This document shows, one piece after another, positions 31,184 through 40,845 of a stretch of 64,000 nt of DNA. Location: positions 4,030,001 through 4,094,000 of the forward strand of contig NZ_CP017990.1 of NCBI RefSeq assembly GCF_002208095.1, read 5' to 3'. Origin of the DNA: Enterobacter cloacae complex sp. ECNIH7 (GTDB lineage: Bacteria > Pseudomonadota > Gammaproteobacteria > Enterobacterales > Enterobacteriaceae). How positions within the stretch are numbered: the stretch's first letter is position 1; every line of letters begins with the position of its first letter. The position numbers were made by a program, and so were the translations under genes. The notes beneath the pieces were generated by a model. That model saw nothing but the letters and a program-made list of their open reading frames with translations. It was not told where the DNA came from and ran no database searches.

Positions 31184-32200
31184 ATGGCGACAATAAAGGA
31201 TGTGGCCCGTCTGGCAGGTGTGTCGGTGGCAACCGTCTCTCGAGTGATTAACGACTCCCCAAAAGCCAGTGACGCATCGCGCCAGGCGGTACAAACCGCC
31301 ATGGAATCCCTGAATTATCATCCCAATGCCAATGCCCGCGCGCTCGCCCAGCAGTCCACCGAAACCATTGGGCTGGTAGTGGGTGATGTTTCCGACCCCT
31401 TTTTCGGCGCCATGGTGAAAGCGGTTGAACAGGTCTCTTACCAGACAGGCAATTTTTTGCTGATCGGCAATGGCTATCATAATGAGCAAAAAGAACGCCA
31501 GGCCATCGAGCAGCTGATCCGCCACCGCTGCGCCGCGCTGGTGGTTCACGCCAAAATGATCCCGGATGCCGAGCTGATTCACCTGATGAAGCAGATGCCT
31601 GGAATGGTGATCATCAACCGCATTATTCCCGGGTTTGAAAAACGCTGTGTGGCCCTCGACGACCGCTACGGCGCCTGGCTTGCGACCCGTCATCTGATTC
31701 AACAGGGCCATACCCGGATTGGCTATCTCTGTTCCAATCATCCGATTTCTGATGCGGAAGACCGCCTGCAGGGCTACTACGACGCCCTGCGCGAAAACGG
31801 CCTGCCGTGTAATGACCGTCTGGTGGCCTACGGTGAACCGGATGAGAGCGGCGGTGAACAGGCCATGACCGAGCTGCTGGGTCGCGGACGAAATTTCACG
31901 GCGGTTGCCAGCTATAACGACTCCATGGCCGCGGGGGCAATGGGGGTGCTGAATGACAACGGGATTGAGGTTCCGGCAGAAATTTCGCTGATTGGCTTCG
32001 ATGACGTGCTGGTCTCTCGCTACGTGCGCCCGCGGCTGACCACCGTACGCTACCCGATTATCACCATGGCGACGCAGGCCGCCGAGCTGGCGCTAGCGCT
32101 GGCTGAACAGCGCCAGCCGCCGGATATTACGCATCTGTTTAGCCCGACGCTGGTTCGCCGTCACTCCGTTGCTTCACCTGCGGAAGCGCAGAGCGAATAA
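31184..32200 (+). CDS. galR: Galactose operon repressor GalR
   Basis: 338 residues (E. coli 343, slightly shorter tail). LacI-family HTH at residues 1-25 (MATIKDVARLAGVSVATVSR), hinge helix NANARALAQQ, then a periplasmic-binding-protein-like sensor. Sequence blocks such as GLVVGDVSDPFFGAMVKAVEQ and RPRLTTVRYPI agree with E. coli GalR rather than other LacI proteins. It represses galactose uptake and catabolism genes in the absence of galactose. RBS AAGAAGG precedes the ATG. The operator upstream suggests self-control. Confidence 0.95.
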   Translation: MATIKDVARLAGVSVATVSRVINDSPKASDASRQAVQTAMESLNYHPNANARALAQQSTETIGLVVGDVSDPFFGAMVKAVEQVSYQTGNFLLIGNGYHNEQKERQAIEQLIRHRCAALVVHAKMIPDAELIHLMKQMPGMVIINRIIPGFEKRCVALDDRYGAWLATRHLIQQGHTRIGYLCSNHPISDAEDRLQGYYDALRENGLPCNDRLVAYGEPDESGGEQAMTELLGRGRNFTAVASYNDSMAAGAMGVLNDNGIEVPAEISLIGFDDVLVSRYVRPRLTTVRYPIITMATQAAELALALAEQRQPPDITHLFSPTLVRRHSVASPAEAQSE

Positions 32201-32646
32201 CGATAGAGGTGAACCCGCGTGTTGGGGTATTCCAGCCCATCACCGATATACTGCCAGCCGTAACGTTCGTAGAAGTCGCGGCAGGCAGACCAGAGGTGCA
32301 GTTCTTCATATCCCGCCTGCGCGGCCCAGGTAATAACGTGCTGCTGTAGCTTTCCTGCCAGCCCCTTGCCTCGCGACGCGTCGTCAACGTAGAGCGCCGC
32401 CAGCCACGGAAAGAGATCCTGACGCGTGATCAAATCGCAGCGCCAGAGCCCTACCGTACCAACAAGCTGTTCGTTATCAACGGCAATAAACGTCAGCGGT
32501 AAGGCCCCCGGCGTCTGGCTGTGCTCAACGATGCTGTGGAAAAATTCCCGGGAAAGCCCTTCGCCAAAGGCCTGCCAGAGCCAGTCGGTGACCTGCTCCG
32601 CATAGTGCGGTGCCTGGTAAAGCGGGAGGATAGCTATCTTTTTCAC
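32161..32646 (-). CDS. GNAT family N-acetyltransferase
   Basis: 161 residues. The acetyl-CoA binding loop is LYVDDASRGKGLAGKL (Q/RxxGxA form) with a central beta strand LVGTVGLWRCDL before it, the layout of small-molecule or protein acetyltransferases. The substrate is not known. It is convergent with galR and overlaps its 3' end by 40 bp. E. coli K-12 has no gene here; the gene and the LacI-type regulator next to it occupy the galR-lysA interval. Confidence 0.85.
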   Translation of the reverse strand: MKKIAILPLYQAPHYAEQVTDWLWQAFGEGLSREFFHSIVEHSQTPGALPLTFIAVDNEQLVGTVGLWRCDLITRQDLFPWLAALYVDDASRGKGLAGKLQQHVITWAAQAGYEELHLWSACRDFYERYGWQYIGDGLEYPNTRVHLYRYSLCASAGEATE

Positions 32647-32866
32647 GTTTCACCTGCGTTTTCTCATCTATTTGCTGGCCTGTCGCTCCAGCTCGGTTCG
32701 GCGATTACTTTACCAGAGTCAGACTATTTCGTTTTACTTCACGCAGGCCAGACGAATCGTGACCAAAAAGCGTGATCGTGGCGGAAGTTTTGCGCTTCCC
32801 GCATCGCTTATACGCCGTGAGGTCTGTGTTAAACTGCAAATCATTACGTGGAAGCAGGAATGTAGA

Positions 32867-33904
32867 ATGGCAACAATGCTGGATGTCTCACTGCGTGCGG
32901 GCGTGTCGAAGGCTACCGTCTCGCGCGTGCTGAACGGCACAGGTCAGGTTAAAGAGAGTACGCGTCAGCAGGTCTTTGCTGCGATGGAAGAGCTGGGCTA
33001 TCGCCCGAACTTTCTCGCGCGTTCGCTGGCTAACCAGACCAGCAACAGCATTGGCCTGGTCGTCTCGACCTTCGACGGCTTTTACTTTGGTCGTCTTCTC
33101 CAGCAGGCGTCGCGGCAGACGGAAACTCACGGGAAACAGCTGATCGTCACCGACGGTCACGACGCGCCGGAACAGGAAGAACAGGCGGTGCAGATGCTGG
33201 CCGATCGCCAGTGCGATGCCATCGTGCTTTACACGCGCTACATGAGCGAAAAAGCGATCGTCAAACTGATGAACACCGTGAAAACGCCGCTGGTGGTCAT
33301 TAACCGTGAAGTGAGCCAGGCGCCGGATCGCTGCGTGTTTTTCGAACAGCAGGATGCCGCGTTTAAGGCCGTGGATTACCTGATCGCCCAGGGCCATCGG
33401 GAGATCGCCTGTATCACCGTTCCGATCCACACCCCAACCGGGAAAGCGCGGCTGATGGGCTACCGTAAGGCGCTGGAAAAGCACGGCATTCGCCTGGACG
33501 AGCGTCGGATAAAGTACGGCGATGCGGGAATGACGCGGGGATACGAGCTGTGCAAGGAGTTGATTGCCGACGGTGTGTCGTTTAGCGCCCTGTTTGCCTG
33601 TAACGACGATATGGCCCTGGGGGCGTCCAAAGCGTTACACCAGGCAGGGCTTAAAATTCCGCAGGATATTTCACTGTTCGGCTTTGACGATGCCCCAAGC
33701 GCGAAATGGCTGGAGCCTGCGCTCTCATCGGTTTATCTGCCCATCGACAACATGATTGTCACGGCCATCGATCAGGCGATCCGGCTGGCAAAAAACCAGC
33801 CGGTCGATGCCATCCCGCCGTTTACCGGCACGCTGGTGTTACGCGATTCGGTTACAACGGGGCCCTACTTTCATCAGATGAGTTCTAAAGCCAGCAGTTC
33901 CTGA
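32867..33904 (+). CDS. LacI family transcriptional regulator (unassigned)
   Basis: 345 residues from the ATG of MATMLDVSLRAGVSKATVSR; the longer in-frame start 65 codons upstream adds low-complexity sequence and was rejected. HTH at 4-25, hinge LARSLANQTSNSIGLVV, then a sugar-binding-like domain. It resembles AscG/GalR in layout but is not a clear ortholog of either. No operon it might control lies beside it: one side is a convergent GNAT gene, the other lysA, with which its last 31 bp overlap tail to tail. Target and ligand are unknown. Confidence 0.88.
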   Translation: MATMLDVSLRAGVSKATVSRVLNGTGQVKESTRQQVFAAMEELGYRPNFLARSLANQTSNSIGLVVSTFDGFYFGRLLQQASRQTETHGKQLIVTDGHDAPEQEEQAVQMLADRQCDAIVLYTRYMSEKAIVKLMNTVKTPLVVINREVSQAPDRCVFFEQQDAAFKAVDYLIAQGHREIACITVPIHTPTGKARLMGYRKALEKHGIRLDERRIKYGDAGMTRGYELCKELIADGVSFSALFACNDDMALGASKALHQAGLKIPQDISLFGFDDAPSAKWLEPALSSVYLPIDNMIVTAIDQAIRLAKNQPVDAIPPFTGTLVLRDSVTTGPYFHQMSSKASSS

Positions 33905-35136
33905 ATGGTCTGACGACGACGGATCAGCCGTGCCTTGCCGTTATCAAACAGCACTTCCGGCAGCAGCGGGCGACTGTTGTAGTTAGATGACATCGACGCC
34001 CCGTAGGCACCGGTATCATGCAGCACAAGATAATCACCCGGTTTGACCTCTGGCAGCGCGCGGGTCTCCACTTTGCCGCCTTCCTGCTGGGTAAACACGT
34101 CACCCGATTCGCACAGCGGGCCCGCAACGACCGTCTCAACGCGCGGCGCCTGCGTTAAATCACGGCCGTCGGCGGCCAGGGCGGTAATGTGGTGATAGCT
34201 GCCGTACATGGACGGACGCATCAGATCGTTAAAGCCTGCATCAATCAATACGAAGTGGCGAGACCCCATCTCTTTGACGCTGCGCACCTGCGAAACCAGC
34301 ACGCCGGCTTCCGCCACCAGGAAACGACCCGGCTCAATTTCCAACTTCACCGAGTGGCCCAGATGCGCGGCGATTTGGTCACGCGCGGCGCTCCACAGAC
34401 CGTAGTAGTGATCGGTATCGATCGCCTCTTCGCCTTCGCGATAAGGAATGGAGAGACCGCCACCGGCTGAGATCGCCTCCAGATCCTGGCCGAAGTCGAC
34501 AACCTGGCACACCATCGCACCGCACACCTGCTCCAGGTGGCCATAATCGACGCCAGAGCCAATGTGCATATGAATACCCACCAGCTTCAGGCCGTAGCGC
34601 TGTAATACCTCCAGCGCGGCAGGCATATCGGCATACCAGATCCCGTGCTTGCTGTTTTCACCGCCGGTATTGGTTTTTTGGCTGTGACCATGACCAAAGC
34701 CCGGGTTCACGCGCAGCCAGACGCGATGGCCGGGAGAAACCTGGCCGAGCTGCTCCAGCATATCCACAGAACCGGCATTCACCGGGATCTGCAGTTCGTG
34801 GACGCGCGCAAGCGTCGCATCGTCGATCACATCGGCGGTGAAGACGATCGCGTCGCTGTCGGCTTTTGGATCGTATCCGGCCGCCAGCGCGCGCTCGATT
34901 TCGCCAAGCGAGACGGAGTCGACCTTCACGCCCTGCTCACGCATCAGGCGCAGAATATGAATATTGGAGCAGGCCTTCTGGGCAAAACGCACCACGTCAA
35001 ACTGATGCAGGGCAGCGATCTTCTCGCGAACGATCTGCGCGTCATAGACCCACACCGGACAGCCAAACTCGGCAGGCAGGCGCAGCAGGTTGTCGGCGTT
35101 CAAATCGGTATCGGTCTGGTTCAGCGGGCGTGGCAT
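33874..35136 (-). CDS. lysA: Diaminopimelate decarboxylase
   Basis: 420 residues (E. coli 420). PLP-dependent fold type III enzyme converting meso-diaminopimelate to L-lysine. Lys54 in FAQKACSNIH binds PLP; the substrate/dimer site CESGDVF and the glycine loop SAGGGLSIPY are present. It is divergent from lysR, which activates it when diaminopimelate is high and lysine low; the 121-bp space between them holds both promoters. Its 3' end overlaps the convergent LacI-type gene. Confidence 0.97.
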   Translation of the reverse strand: MPRPLNQTDTDLNADNLLRLPAEFGCPVWVYDAQIVREKIAALHQFDVVRFAQKACSNIHILRLMREQGVKVDSVSLGEIERALAAGYDPKADSDAIVFTADVIDDATLARVHELQIPVNAGSVDMLEQLGQVSPGHRVWLRVNPGFGHGHSQKTNTGGENSKHGIWYADMPAALEVLQRYGLKLVGIHMHIGSGVDYGHLEQVCGAMVCQVVDFGQDLEAISAGGGLSIPYREGEEAIDTDHYYGLWSAARDQIAAHLGHSVKLEIEPGRFLVAEAGVLVSQVRSVKEMGSRHFVLIDAGFNDLMRPSMYGSYHHITALAADGRDLTQAPRVETVVAGPLCESGDVFTQQEGGKVETRALPEVKPGDYLVLHDTGAYGASMSSNYNSRPLLPEVLFDNGKARLIRRRQTIQELLALELI

Positions 35137-35257
35137 GGTCTTCTCCGGGTAAATGCGTTTTGATGATTACGCCACAGCGCGAAGAGAATAAAAAATATCG
35201 TTTTATCGCGAGTCTATGCAAAAATGATATGGACAGTAATCTGCTTTCAGGTGCCCT

Positions 35258-36184
35258 ATGCCCGCCGTCAATTTACGCCACATCGAGATTTTTCACGCCG
35301 TGATGACTACCGGCAATCTCACCGAAGCCGCACAGATGCTGCATACCTCGCAGCCGACGGTGAGCCGCGAGCTGGCCCGCTTCGAGAAAGTGCTGGGGCT
35401 GAAGCTGTTCGAGCGTACCCGGGGCAGGCTTCACCCGACGGTGCAGGGGTTGCGCCTGTTCGAGGAAGTCCAGCGCTCCTGGTACGGACTGGACAGAATA
35501 GTGAGTGCTGCGGAAAGCCTGCGCGAGTTTCGCCAGGGCGAGCTGTCGATCGTCTGCCTGCCCGTCTTTTCGCAATCCTTTTTGCCGATGCTGCTGCAGC
35601 CCTTTCTGGCCCGGTACCCGGAGGTCAGCCTCACCATCGTGCCTCAGGAATCCCCCCTGCTTGAAGAGTGGCTTTCTGCCCAGCGTCATGATTTAGGCTT
35701 AACCGAAACTCTCTCCACGCCGGCGGGAACGGCGCGCACGGAGTTGATCTCGTTAGATGAAGTATGCGTTCTGCCCGCAGGGCATCGGCTTGCCGGTAAG
35801 GCGGTGCTCACACCGGAGGATTTCCACGGGGAAAACTACATTAGCCTTTCGCAGACAGACAGCTACAGACAGCTGCTGGATACGCTGTTTGCCGAGCATC
35901 AGGTCAAACGGCGAATGGTGGTGGAAACGCACAGCGCGGCTTCGATTTGCGCGATGGTGCGTGCAGGCGTCGGCGTCGCGGTGGTGAATCCGCTCACGGC
36001 GCTGGACTATGCCGGAAGCGGGATCGTCATCCGCCGCTTTAGCGTCTCCGTCCCGTTCACCGTGAGCCTGATCCGCCCGCTGCACCGTCCGGCTTCCGCG
36101 CTGGTGGACGCTTTCACCGAACACTTAACGGAGCACGCGCGCCAGGTGGCGCTTCGCTTACCTGACCTGCAAAACCCGTTATGA
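35258..36184 (+). CDS. lysR: LysR, activator of lysA
   Basis: 308 residues. N-terminal winged HTH (residues 1-62, [20 protein letters not shown], then [14 protein letters not shown]) and a co-inducer domain; it is the founder of the LysR family. The divergent layout with lysA is the classical arrangement. The last 6 bp overlap the convergent ygeA end. Confidence 0.95.
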   Translation: MPAVNLRHIEIFHAVMTTGNLTEAAQMLHTSQPTVSRELARFEKVLGLKLFERTRGRLHPTVQGLRLFEEVQRSWYGLDRIVSAAESLREFRQGELSIVCLPVFSQSFLPMLLQPFLARYPEVSLTIVPQESPLLEEWLSAQRHDLGLTETLSTPAGTARTELISLDEVCVLPAGHRLAGKAVLTPEDFHGENYISLSQTDSYRQLLDTLFAEHQVKRRMVVETHSAASICAMVRAGVGVAVVNPLTALDYAGSGIVIRRFSVSVPFTVSLIRPLHRPASALVDAFTEHLTEHARQVALRLPDLQNPL

Positions 36185-36871
36185 CAGCATAAACGCCACG
36201 GCATCCGCGGCATGGATGGCGGTGGTATCGAATACCGGGACGGGGCTTCGCTCGACGGGCACCAGCAGGCCAATCTCGGTGCAGCCGAAGATCGCGCCTT
36301 CAGCCCCCTGCTGCGCGAGTTTATCGATGACGCTGACGTAATACGCGCGGGAAGATTCGGTGAAGGTACCGAGGCAGAGCTCGTCAAAGATAATCTGATT
36401 GATGTGCGCCCGATCTTCTTCATCCGGGATCAGGCTCTCGATCCCAAATTCACTGTTCAAACGTCCACGATAAAAATCCTGTTCCATGGTGTAGCGTGTC
36501 CCCAAAAGCGCTACGCGGCGCATCCCGGATGCCGCAATCGCACGCCCGGTTGCGTCCGCGATATGCAGAAACGGCAGCGAACAGCGCTCCTCAATATGCG
36601 ACGCCACTTTGTGCATGGTATTTGTACAAAGCACGATACCCTCGGCGCCGGCGCGCTCCAGCCCCAGCGCCGCCTGGGCCAGGATCTCCCCGGCTTTATC
36701 CCACTCCCCGCTCGACTGGCAGGCTTCGATTTCATGGAAATCAACGCTGTGCAGCAGCAGGCTTGCGGAGTGCAGACCGCCCAGACGCTGCTTTACCCCT
36801 TCATTAATCAGGCGGTAATAAGGGATTGTCGATTCCCAGCTCATTCCACCTAACAGGCCGATCGTTTTCAT
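36179..36871 (-). CDS. ygeA: Broad-specificity amino acid racemase YgeA (RacR)
   Basis: 230 residues, as in E. coli. The second of two adjacent ATGs is chosen because AAGGAGG is then spaced correctly. PLP-independent Asp/Glu-racemase fold; the two catalytic cysteines lie in VLCTNTMHK (near residue 82) and FGCTEIGLL (near 197). The family makes D-amino acids such as D-homoserine used in cell wall remodelling. Neighbour of lysA/lysR as in E. coli, and convergent with lysR. Confidence 0.93.
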   Translation of the reverse strand: MKTIGLLGGMSWESTIPYYRLINEGVKQRLGGLHSASLLLHSVDFHEIEACQSSGEWDKAGEILAQAALGLERAGAEGIVLCTNTMHKVASHIEERCSLPFLHIADATGRAIAASGMRRVALLGTRYTMEQDFYRGRLNSEFGIESLIPDEEDRAHINQIIFDELCLGTFTESSRAYYVSVIDKLAQQGAEGAIFGCTEIGLLVPVERSPVPVFDTTAIHAADAVAFMLS

Positions 36872-36913
36872 CATCCCTCCTTATCTGTGTTTCATTTTTA
36901 ACACAACCGATGT

Positions 36914-36946
36914 ACATAAAAAAAGGCGCTGTATTCAGCGCCTTTT
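36914..36946 (-). terminator. Terminator after the wzz/fepE-like gene
   Basis: AAAAGGCGCTG / CAGCGCCTTTT, an 11-bp stem with a 4-base loop and a following T tract on the minus strand. It lies between the fepE-like gene and ygeA and could act in both directions. Confidence 0.87.
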
Positions 36947-36958
36947 AAACTGCAGAGC

Positions 36959-38083
36959 TTATTCCGCTACCGGCTCCGGCGGCGAAGTACGGGCGAGCAT
37001 CGCCTCGCGCAGTAAAACGCTACCGCAGGCAAACAGGCCCCCCAGGAGCGCCGCCAGAACGACAATCAGGGCCTTGCCAGGACCATCCTTTTTCACCGGC
37101 ATGGAAGGAGAGAGCTGGTACCGGAATGGCTCAAGTTTAACATCGGCAAAGGAGAGCTTTTTCAGCTGTGCGAGGTGGTATTCCCGGTTCTGGAAATCCG
37201 CATTCAGCTCGGTCACGTCCTTCAGATTTTTTTCGATCTGCAGCTTTTGCGCGATACCGTCAGCGCCGAGCGCAACGGAGTAATCCGGGTCATCTTTTAC
37301 GGCCTGCCCGTTGCTATAAACTGGTTTCTTAATGCCTGCGGCATTCGCCACTTCCAGCGAATAATTCAGTCGCTGCAGGTTGGTATTGTGAATATTGGTC
37401 AGACGGACACGATCCAGTTCCAGCTGCTGCTCAACGACATTCTTTTTCAGGGCGATCTGGTTGCGGATATTCTGCACCGTCTCTTTTTCAACAATAGCCG
37501 CGATATAATCGATGTATCCATTCAGTACGGCTTGCGCATCGTCAGCTGTCGGCGCAGTGAAACTCAATGTCCAGGAGACAAAAGGCGCTTTATCCGCGTC
37601 TTTTCCCTGAGCGTCATTCACCGCTTTCATTCTGTCTGAAATGTTAACTATCGCCCGATGCAGCTCAAGCGGATCCACCTCGGCATCTTTAAGTTGTGAC
37701 ATCACGTAAGGAGAGGATTTCAGGTACTCTTCGAGCAATGACTGCGACTGAAACTTTTTAATAAACATGTCAAAGACTTCCGGACGGGAAATTTTCGCGT
37801 CCACGTCAAGTACCTGCAACGCTACCATCATCTGGCGCAGCGGGTTCCACTGCGACGATTCTGCCTGAGTGATCACTGCTTTACTGGTCCACTTCTGCGG
37901 CAGTAAAAATGAAATGGCCAGCCCCGCCAGTGCAAAAGCAAGGATAATGGTGACAATGCGTTTTTTGGCCGCCAAAAGGACCGCTAATAAACCGAAAAGA
38001 TCAATTTCTTTAGCGTGTATTGCCGGGGAGGTATAACGGGGAAAATCAAGATCGGTGCTTTTTTTGATATCCATCTCAGACAT
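36959..38083 (-). CDS. FepE/Wzz family LPS O-antigen chain-length regulator
   Basis: 374 residues from the ATG of MSEMDIKKST, which has AAGAAG seven bases upstream; two earlier in-frame ATGs (38089 and 38122) are possible. PCP1 architecture: cytoplasmic N terminus, TM1 (about residues 35-55, ILAFALAGLAISFLLPQKWTS), a long periplasmic coiled helical domain, and a proline-rich TM2 near the C terminus (LIVVLAALLGGLFACGSVLL). Such proteins set O-antigen length with the Wzy polymerase. Length and sequence fit FepE better than WzzB. No O-antigen cluster is adjacent, so it is an orphan here; E. coli carries fepE elsewhere. Confidence 0.82.
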   Translation of the reverse strand: MSEMDIKKSTDLDFPRYTSPAIHAKEIDLFGLLAVLLAAKKRIVTIILAFALAGLAISFLLPQKWTSKAVITQAESSQWNPLRQMMVALQVLDVDAKISRPEVFDMFIKKFQSQSLLEEYLKSSPYVMSQLKDAEVDPLELHRAIVNISDRMKAVNDAQGKDADKAPFVSWTLSFTAPTADDAQAVLNGYIDYIAAIVEKETVQNIRNQIALKKNVVEQQLELDRVRLTNIHNTNLQRLNYSLEVANAAGIKKPVYSNGQAVKDDPDYSVALGADGIAQKLQIEKNLKDVTELNADFQNREYHLAQLKKLSFADVKLEPFRYQLSPSMPVKKDGPGKALIVVLAALLGGLFACGSVLLREAMLARTSPPEPVAE

Positions 38084-38198
38084 AGACATTCTTCTTTTTA
38101 GGATGCGTTTCATGTTGCGCAAATAATAGCGGTGTTCCGATGATACATTATCCTAAGAATTATCCTAAGTTCAAATCCCTCTATTCATCCTTCCCTGC

Positions 38199-38260
38199 CA
38201 GAGTTGGTAGTGAATTTCATTACGTTATTATTGTAATGACTAACCATTTTACCAACTCTG
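38199..38260. repeat. Long inverted repeat upstream of the fepE-like gene
   Basis: CAGAGTTGGTA (38199-38209) pairs with TACCAACTCTG (38250-38260); nested inside are CATTAC (38218-38223) and GTAATG (38233-38238). There is no T tract, so it is not an obvious terminator. It sits between the araE stop and the fepE-like promoter region and could be a cruciform, an mRNA 3' structure or an operator. Confidence 0.6.
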
Positions 38261-38286
38261 ACTTGTGTTGAACGCTTAAACAGTCA

Positions 38287-39708
38287 TTACGATCGCACGC
38301 CGATATTCCGCAGCTTCTCGCCAGCCATCAGCTTGCGCTCGATATGTTCCAGCGTCACGCCTTTGGTTTCCGGGATCAGCCAGAACGTGACGCCAATAAA
38401 CGCCACGTTCAGCACCGTATAGAGCCAGAACGTTCCCGCTGCGCCAATCGCGTCCAGCAGCGTCAGGAAGGTCGCGCCGATGATCATGTTTGATACCCAG
38501 TTGGTGGTCGTGGAGCAGGTGATGCCAAAATCACGGCATTTGAGCGGCTGAATTTCGGAGCACAGGATCCACACCACCGGCGCGGCGCTCATCGCGTAAC
38601 CTGCGATACACATCATGGTCATCCCGACAGAAAGCCAGGAAAGCCCGCTTGAGGCCGTGCCGTTATCAAACTGCATCAGGCAGTAGCCGAGGATCAGCGT
38701 GCCGAGCGCCATCACGCTGAAGCCAATCTTCAGCGCCGGTTTGCGGCCCGCCTTGTCCACGGTGAACACGGCAATAAAGGTGGCGAACATGAAGGTCAGC
38801 CCGACCACCAGGGTCGCGATCATCTGCTGTTCCGTAGTGGTAAACCCGGCCATTTTGAAAATGCGCGGCGCGTAGTACATGATGATGTTCATCCCGGTGA
38901 ACTGCTGCATCGCCTGCAGCAACATGCCGAGGAAGACCGCGCGGCGCACGTTGCGGTTGATCTTAAATAGCGCCCAGCCGCCCTGCTTTAACTTCAGGCT
39001 TTCGCGGATATCGTTCAGCTCTTCGCGCGCTTTTTCCGAGGTATCGCGCAGCATGCGCAGGACCTCTTCCGCCTCCACGTGACGCCCTTTTTGCGCCAGC
39101 CAGCGCGGGCTGTTTGGCAGGAAAATCACCAGGACGATCAGCACCAGCGCCGGTAAGGCCAGCACGCCCAGCATCGCGCGCCAGTTGCCGCTGTAGCTGA
39201 AGTAGGTATCAGACAGGAACGCCAGCACAATACCCAGCGTGACCATCAGCTGATACATGCTGATCATCTTGCCGCGCACGTTTTCACTCGCCATTTCGGA
39301 GAGATAAAGCGGCGCCGTGTAGGACGCAATCCCCACAGCCACGCCCAGCAGCACGCGGGAGAGCAGGAGGATTTCAACGTTAGCGGCAAACGCCGAGCCA
39401 ATGGAGCCGGCAACGAACAGAATTGCCCCGACCATCAGGCTATATTTGCGCCCCAGACGGAACGACAGCCAGCCGTTGAACAGCGCACCGATGGCCGCGC
39501 CGAGCATCATGCTGCTCACCACCCACTCCTGCAGGCGACTGCTGAGAGTAAAGTGATCGGTAATAAACGGTAATGCGCCGGCAATGACGCCGATATCCAG
39601 TCCAAATAACAAGCCCGCCACGGCGGCGGCAATGGAGACAAACTGGTTCATGCGGCGAGTATCGCGCAGCGCAGCGGGCATTAGGGTAGAGTCATTTATC
39701 GATGTCAT
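38287..39708 (-). CDS. araE: Arabinose:proton symporter AraE
   Basis: 473 residues (E. coli 472), 12 predicted TM helices, sugar porter family of MFS. Family motifs RLGRK after TM2, PESPR-like LPNSPRWLA, and [10 protein letters not shown] at the end are all present. The sequence follows E. coli AraE almost throughout. It brings in L-arabinose with protons. Upstream lie an AraC-type half site and a CRP-type site, so control by AraC and cAMP-CRP is expected; araBAD itself is not in the window. Confidence 0.96.
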   Translation of the reverse strand: MTSINDSTLMPAALRDTRRMNQFVSIAAAVAGLLFGLDIGVIAGALPFITDHFTLSSRLQEWVVSSMMLGAAIGALFNGWLSFRLGRKYSLMVGAILFVAGSIGSAFAANVEILLLSRVLLGVAVGIASYTAPLYLSEMASENVRGKMISMYQLMVTLGIVLAFLSDTYFSYSGNWRAMLGVLALPALVLIVLVIFLPNSPRWLAQKGRHVEAEEVLRMLRDTSEKAREELNDIRESLKLKQGGWALFKINRNVRRAVFLGMLLQAMQQFTGMNIIMYYAPRIFKMAGFTTTEQQMIATLVVGLTFMFATFIAVFTVDKAGRKPALKIGFSVMALGTLILGYCLMQFDNGTASSGLSWLSVGMTMMCIAGYAMSAAPVVWILCSEIQPLKCRDFGITCSTTTNWVSNMIIGATFLTLLDAIGAAGTFWLYTVLNVAFIGVTFWLIPETKGVTLEHIERKLMAGEKLRNIGVRS

Positions 39709-39790
39709 ATTTTTCCTGCCTCAACAGCAAAATTCGTTAACTGAAATTACGAGAAAGCGAGGAAAAGCGTCAGGCCGGAAATCGCGAAGT

Positions 39791-39836
39791 TATGGATTAT
39801 TCCGCTACGGCATACGGTTCTGTGATGGACATTACA
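39791..39836 (-). promoter_or_regulatory. AraC-type and CRP-type sites before araE
   Basis: TATGGATTATTCCGCTA (39791-39807; on the minus strand TAGCGGAATAATCCATA) fits the AraC TATGGA...GCTA half-site. TGTGATGGACATTACA (39821-39836) fits the CRP palindrome TGTGA-N6-TCACA with one mismatch. Order and orientation are as at E. coli araE. A second AraC half-site at 21-bp spacing is not clear. Confidence 0.65.
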
Positions 39837-39975
39837 ATTTCAACTCGTGGCGAATAATCACGTATTTTTACTAATCAGTTAATATTTAAGCAATAAAAGT
39901 GTGATTGCCGTCATTAGTGATTTTTTAGTATGGATTTTTCATCTTTATCGATATGGACTAAGCCAATTATTGCGC

Positions 39976-40005
39976 AAAAAAACCTCCGCCCACGGGCAGA
40001 GGTTC
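39976..40005 (-). terminator. Terminator of the kduID transcript
   Basis: AACCTCCGCCC / GGGCAGAGGTT stem (one mismatch) with an ACG loop; on the minus strand it runs into seven T. It lies 16 bp beyond the kduD stop. Confidence 0.85.
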
Positions 40006-40020
40006 TTAATAGGGGTGGAA

Positions 40021-40782
40021 TTAACGCGCCAGCCAGCCGCCGTCTACAGCCACGGTGTAGCCGTTGATGTAATCCGATGCGGAGGAGGCCAGGAAGACAA
40101 TCGGCCCCATCAGATCGCTCGGCAGACCCCAGCGTCCGGCCGGAATACGGTCGAGGATTTCCGCGCTACGCTGCTCGTCCGCACGCAGCTGCTGCGTGTT
40201 GTTCGTCGCCATATAGCCCGGCGCAATCGCATTCACGTTGATGTTATGTTTCGCCCATTCGTTTGCCAGCAGGCGGGTCACGCCCATTACGGCGCTTTTG
40301 GACGCGGTGTACGACGGCACGCGGATGCCGCCCTGGAACGAGAGCATAGAGGCAATATTGATGATTTTGCCGCCTTTCCCCTGCGCGATAAAGTGCTTCG
40401 CCGCCGCCTGGGACATGAAAAATACGCTCTTGATGTTCAAATCCATCACGTCGTCCCAGTCGCGTTCGCTGAAGTTGATCGCATCTTCACGGCGAATCAG
40501 CCCGGCGTTGTTGACCAGAATGTCGATATGACCGAATTCAGCCACCGCGCGGTCCAGCAGTTCAGGAATGGTATCGATTTTACGCAGGTCGGCGGTCAGG
40601 CTCAGGAAACGGCGCCCAAGAGCCGTCACGCGCTCGATGGTTTCCGTAGGCTCAACGATATTAATCCCGACGATATCGCAGCCCGCTTCCGCCAGGCCTA
40701 GCGCCATGCCCTGACCCAGCCCGGTGTCACACCCGGAAACCACCGCCACTTTCCCCTGCAGAGAGAATGCATCCAGAATCAT
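40021..40782 (-). CDS. kduD: 2-dehydro-3-deoxy-D-gluconate 5-dehydrogenase KduD
   Basis: 253 residues, short-chain dehydrogenase/reductase. Rossmann motif VVSGCDTGLGQGMALG near residue 14 (TGxxxGxG variant with Cys), NNAG at LVNNAGLI, and catalytic YTASK. It reduces 2,5-diketo-3-deoxygluconate to KDG in the pectin/uronate pathway after KduI. It lies 63 bp after kduI on the same strand, so kduI-kduD is probably one operon. Confidence 0.96.
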   Translation of the reverse strand: MILDAFSLQGKVAVVSGCDTGLGQGMALGLAEAGCDIVGINIVEPTETIERVTALGRRFLSLTADLRKIDTIPELLDRAVAEFGHIDILVNNAGLIRREDAINFSERDWDDVMDLNIKSVFFMSQAAAKHFIAQGKGGKIINIASMLSFQGGIRVPSYTASKSAVMGVTRLLANEWAKHNINVNAIAPGYMATNNTQQLRADEQRSAEILDRIPAGRWGLPSDLMGPIVFLASSASDYINGYTVAVDGGWLAR

Positions 40783-40845
40783 GTTTATTCCTTACTCTTT
40801 CAGAGCCTGTCACTCACAGGCAGGTTTATGCTTCACCGCCCGCGA

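Noticed and set aside
30903..31232. 109-codon minus-strand frame overlapping omrB and the galR promoter
   Set aside because: It runs across the sRNA gene, the galR operator and the galR start; no RBS or family pattern.
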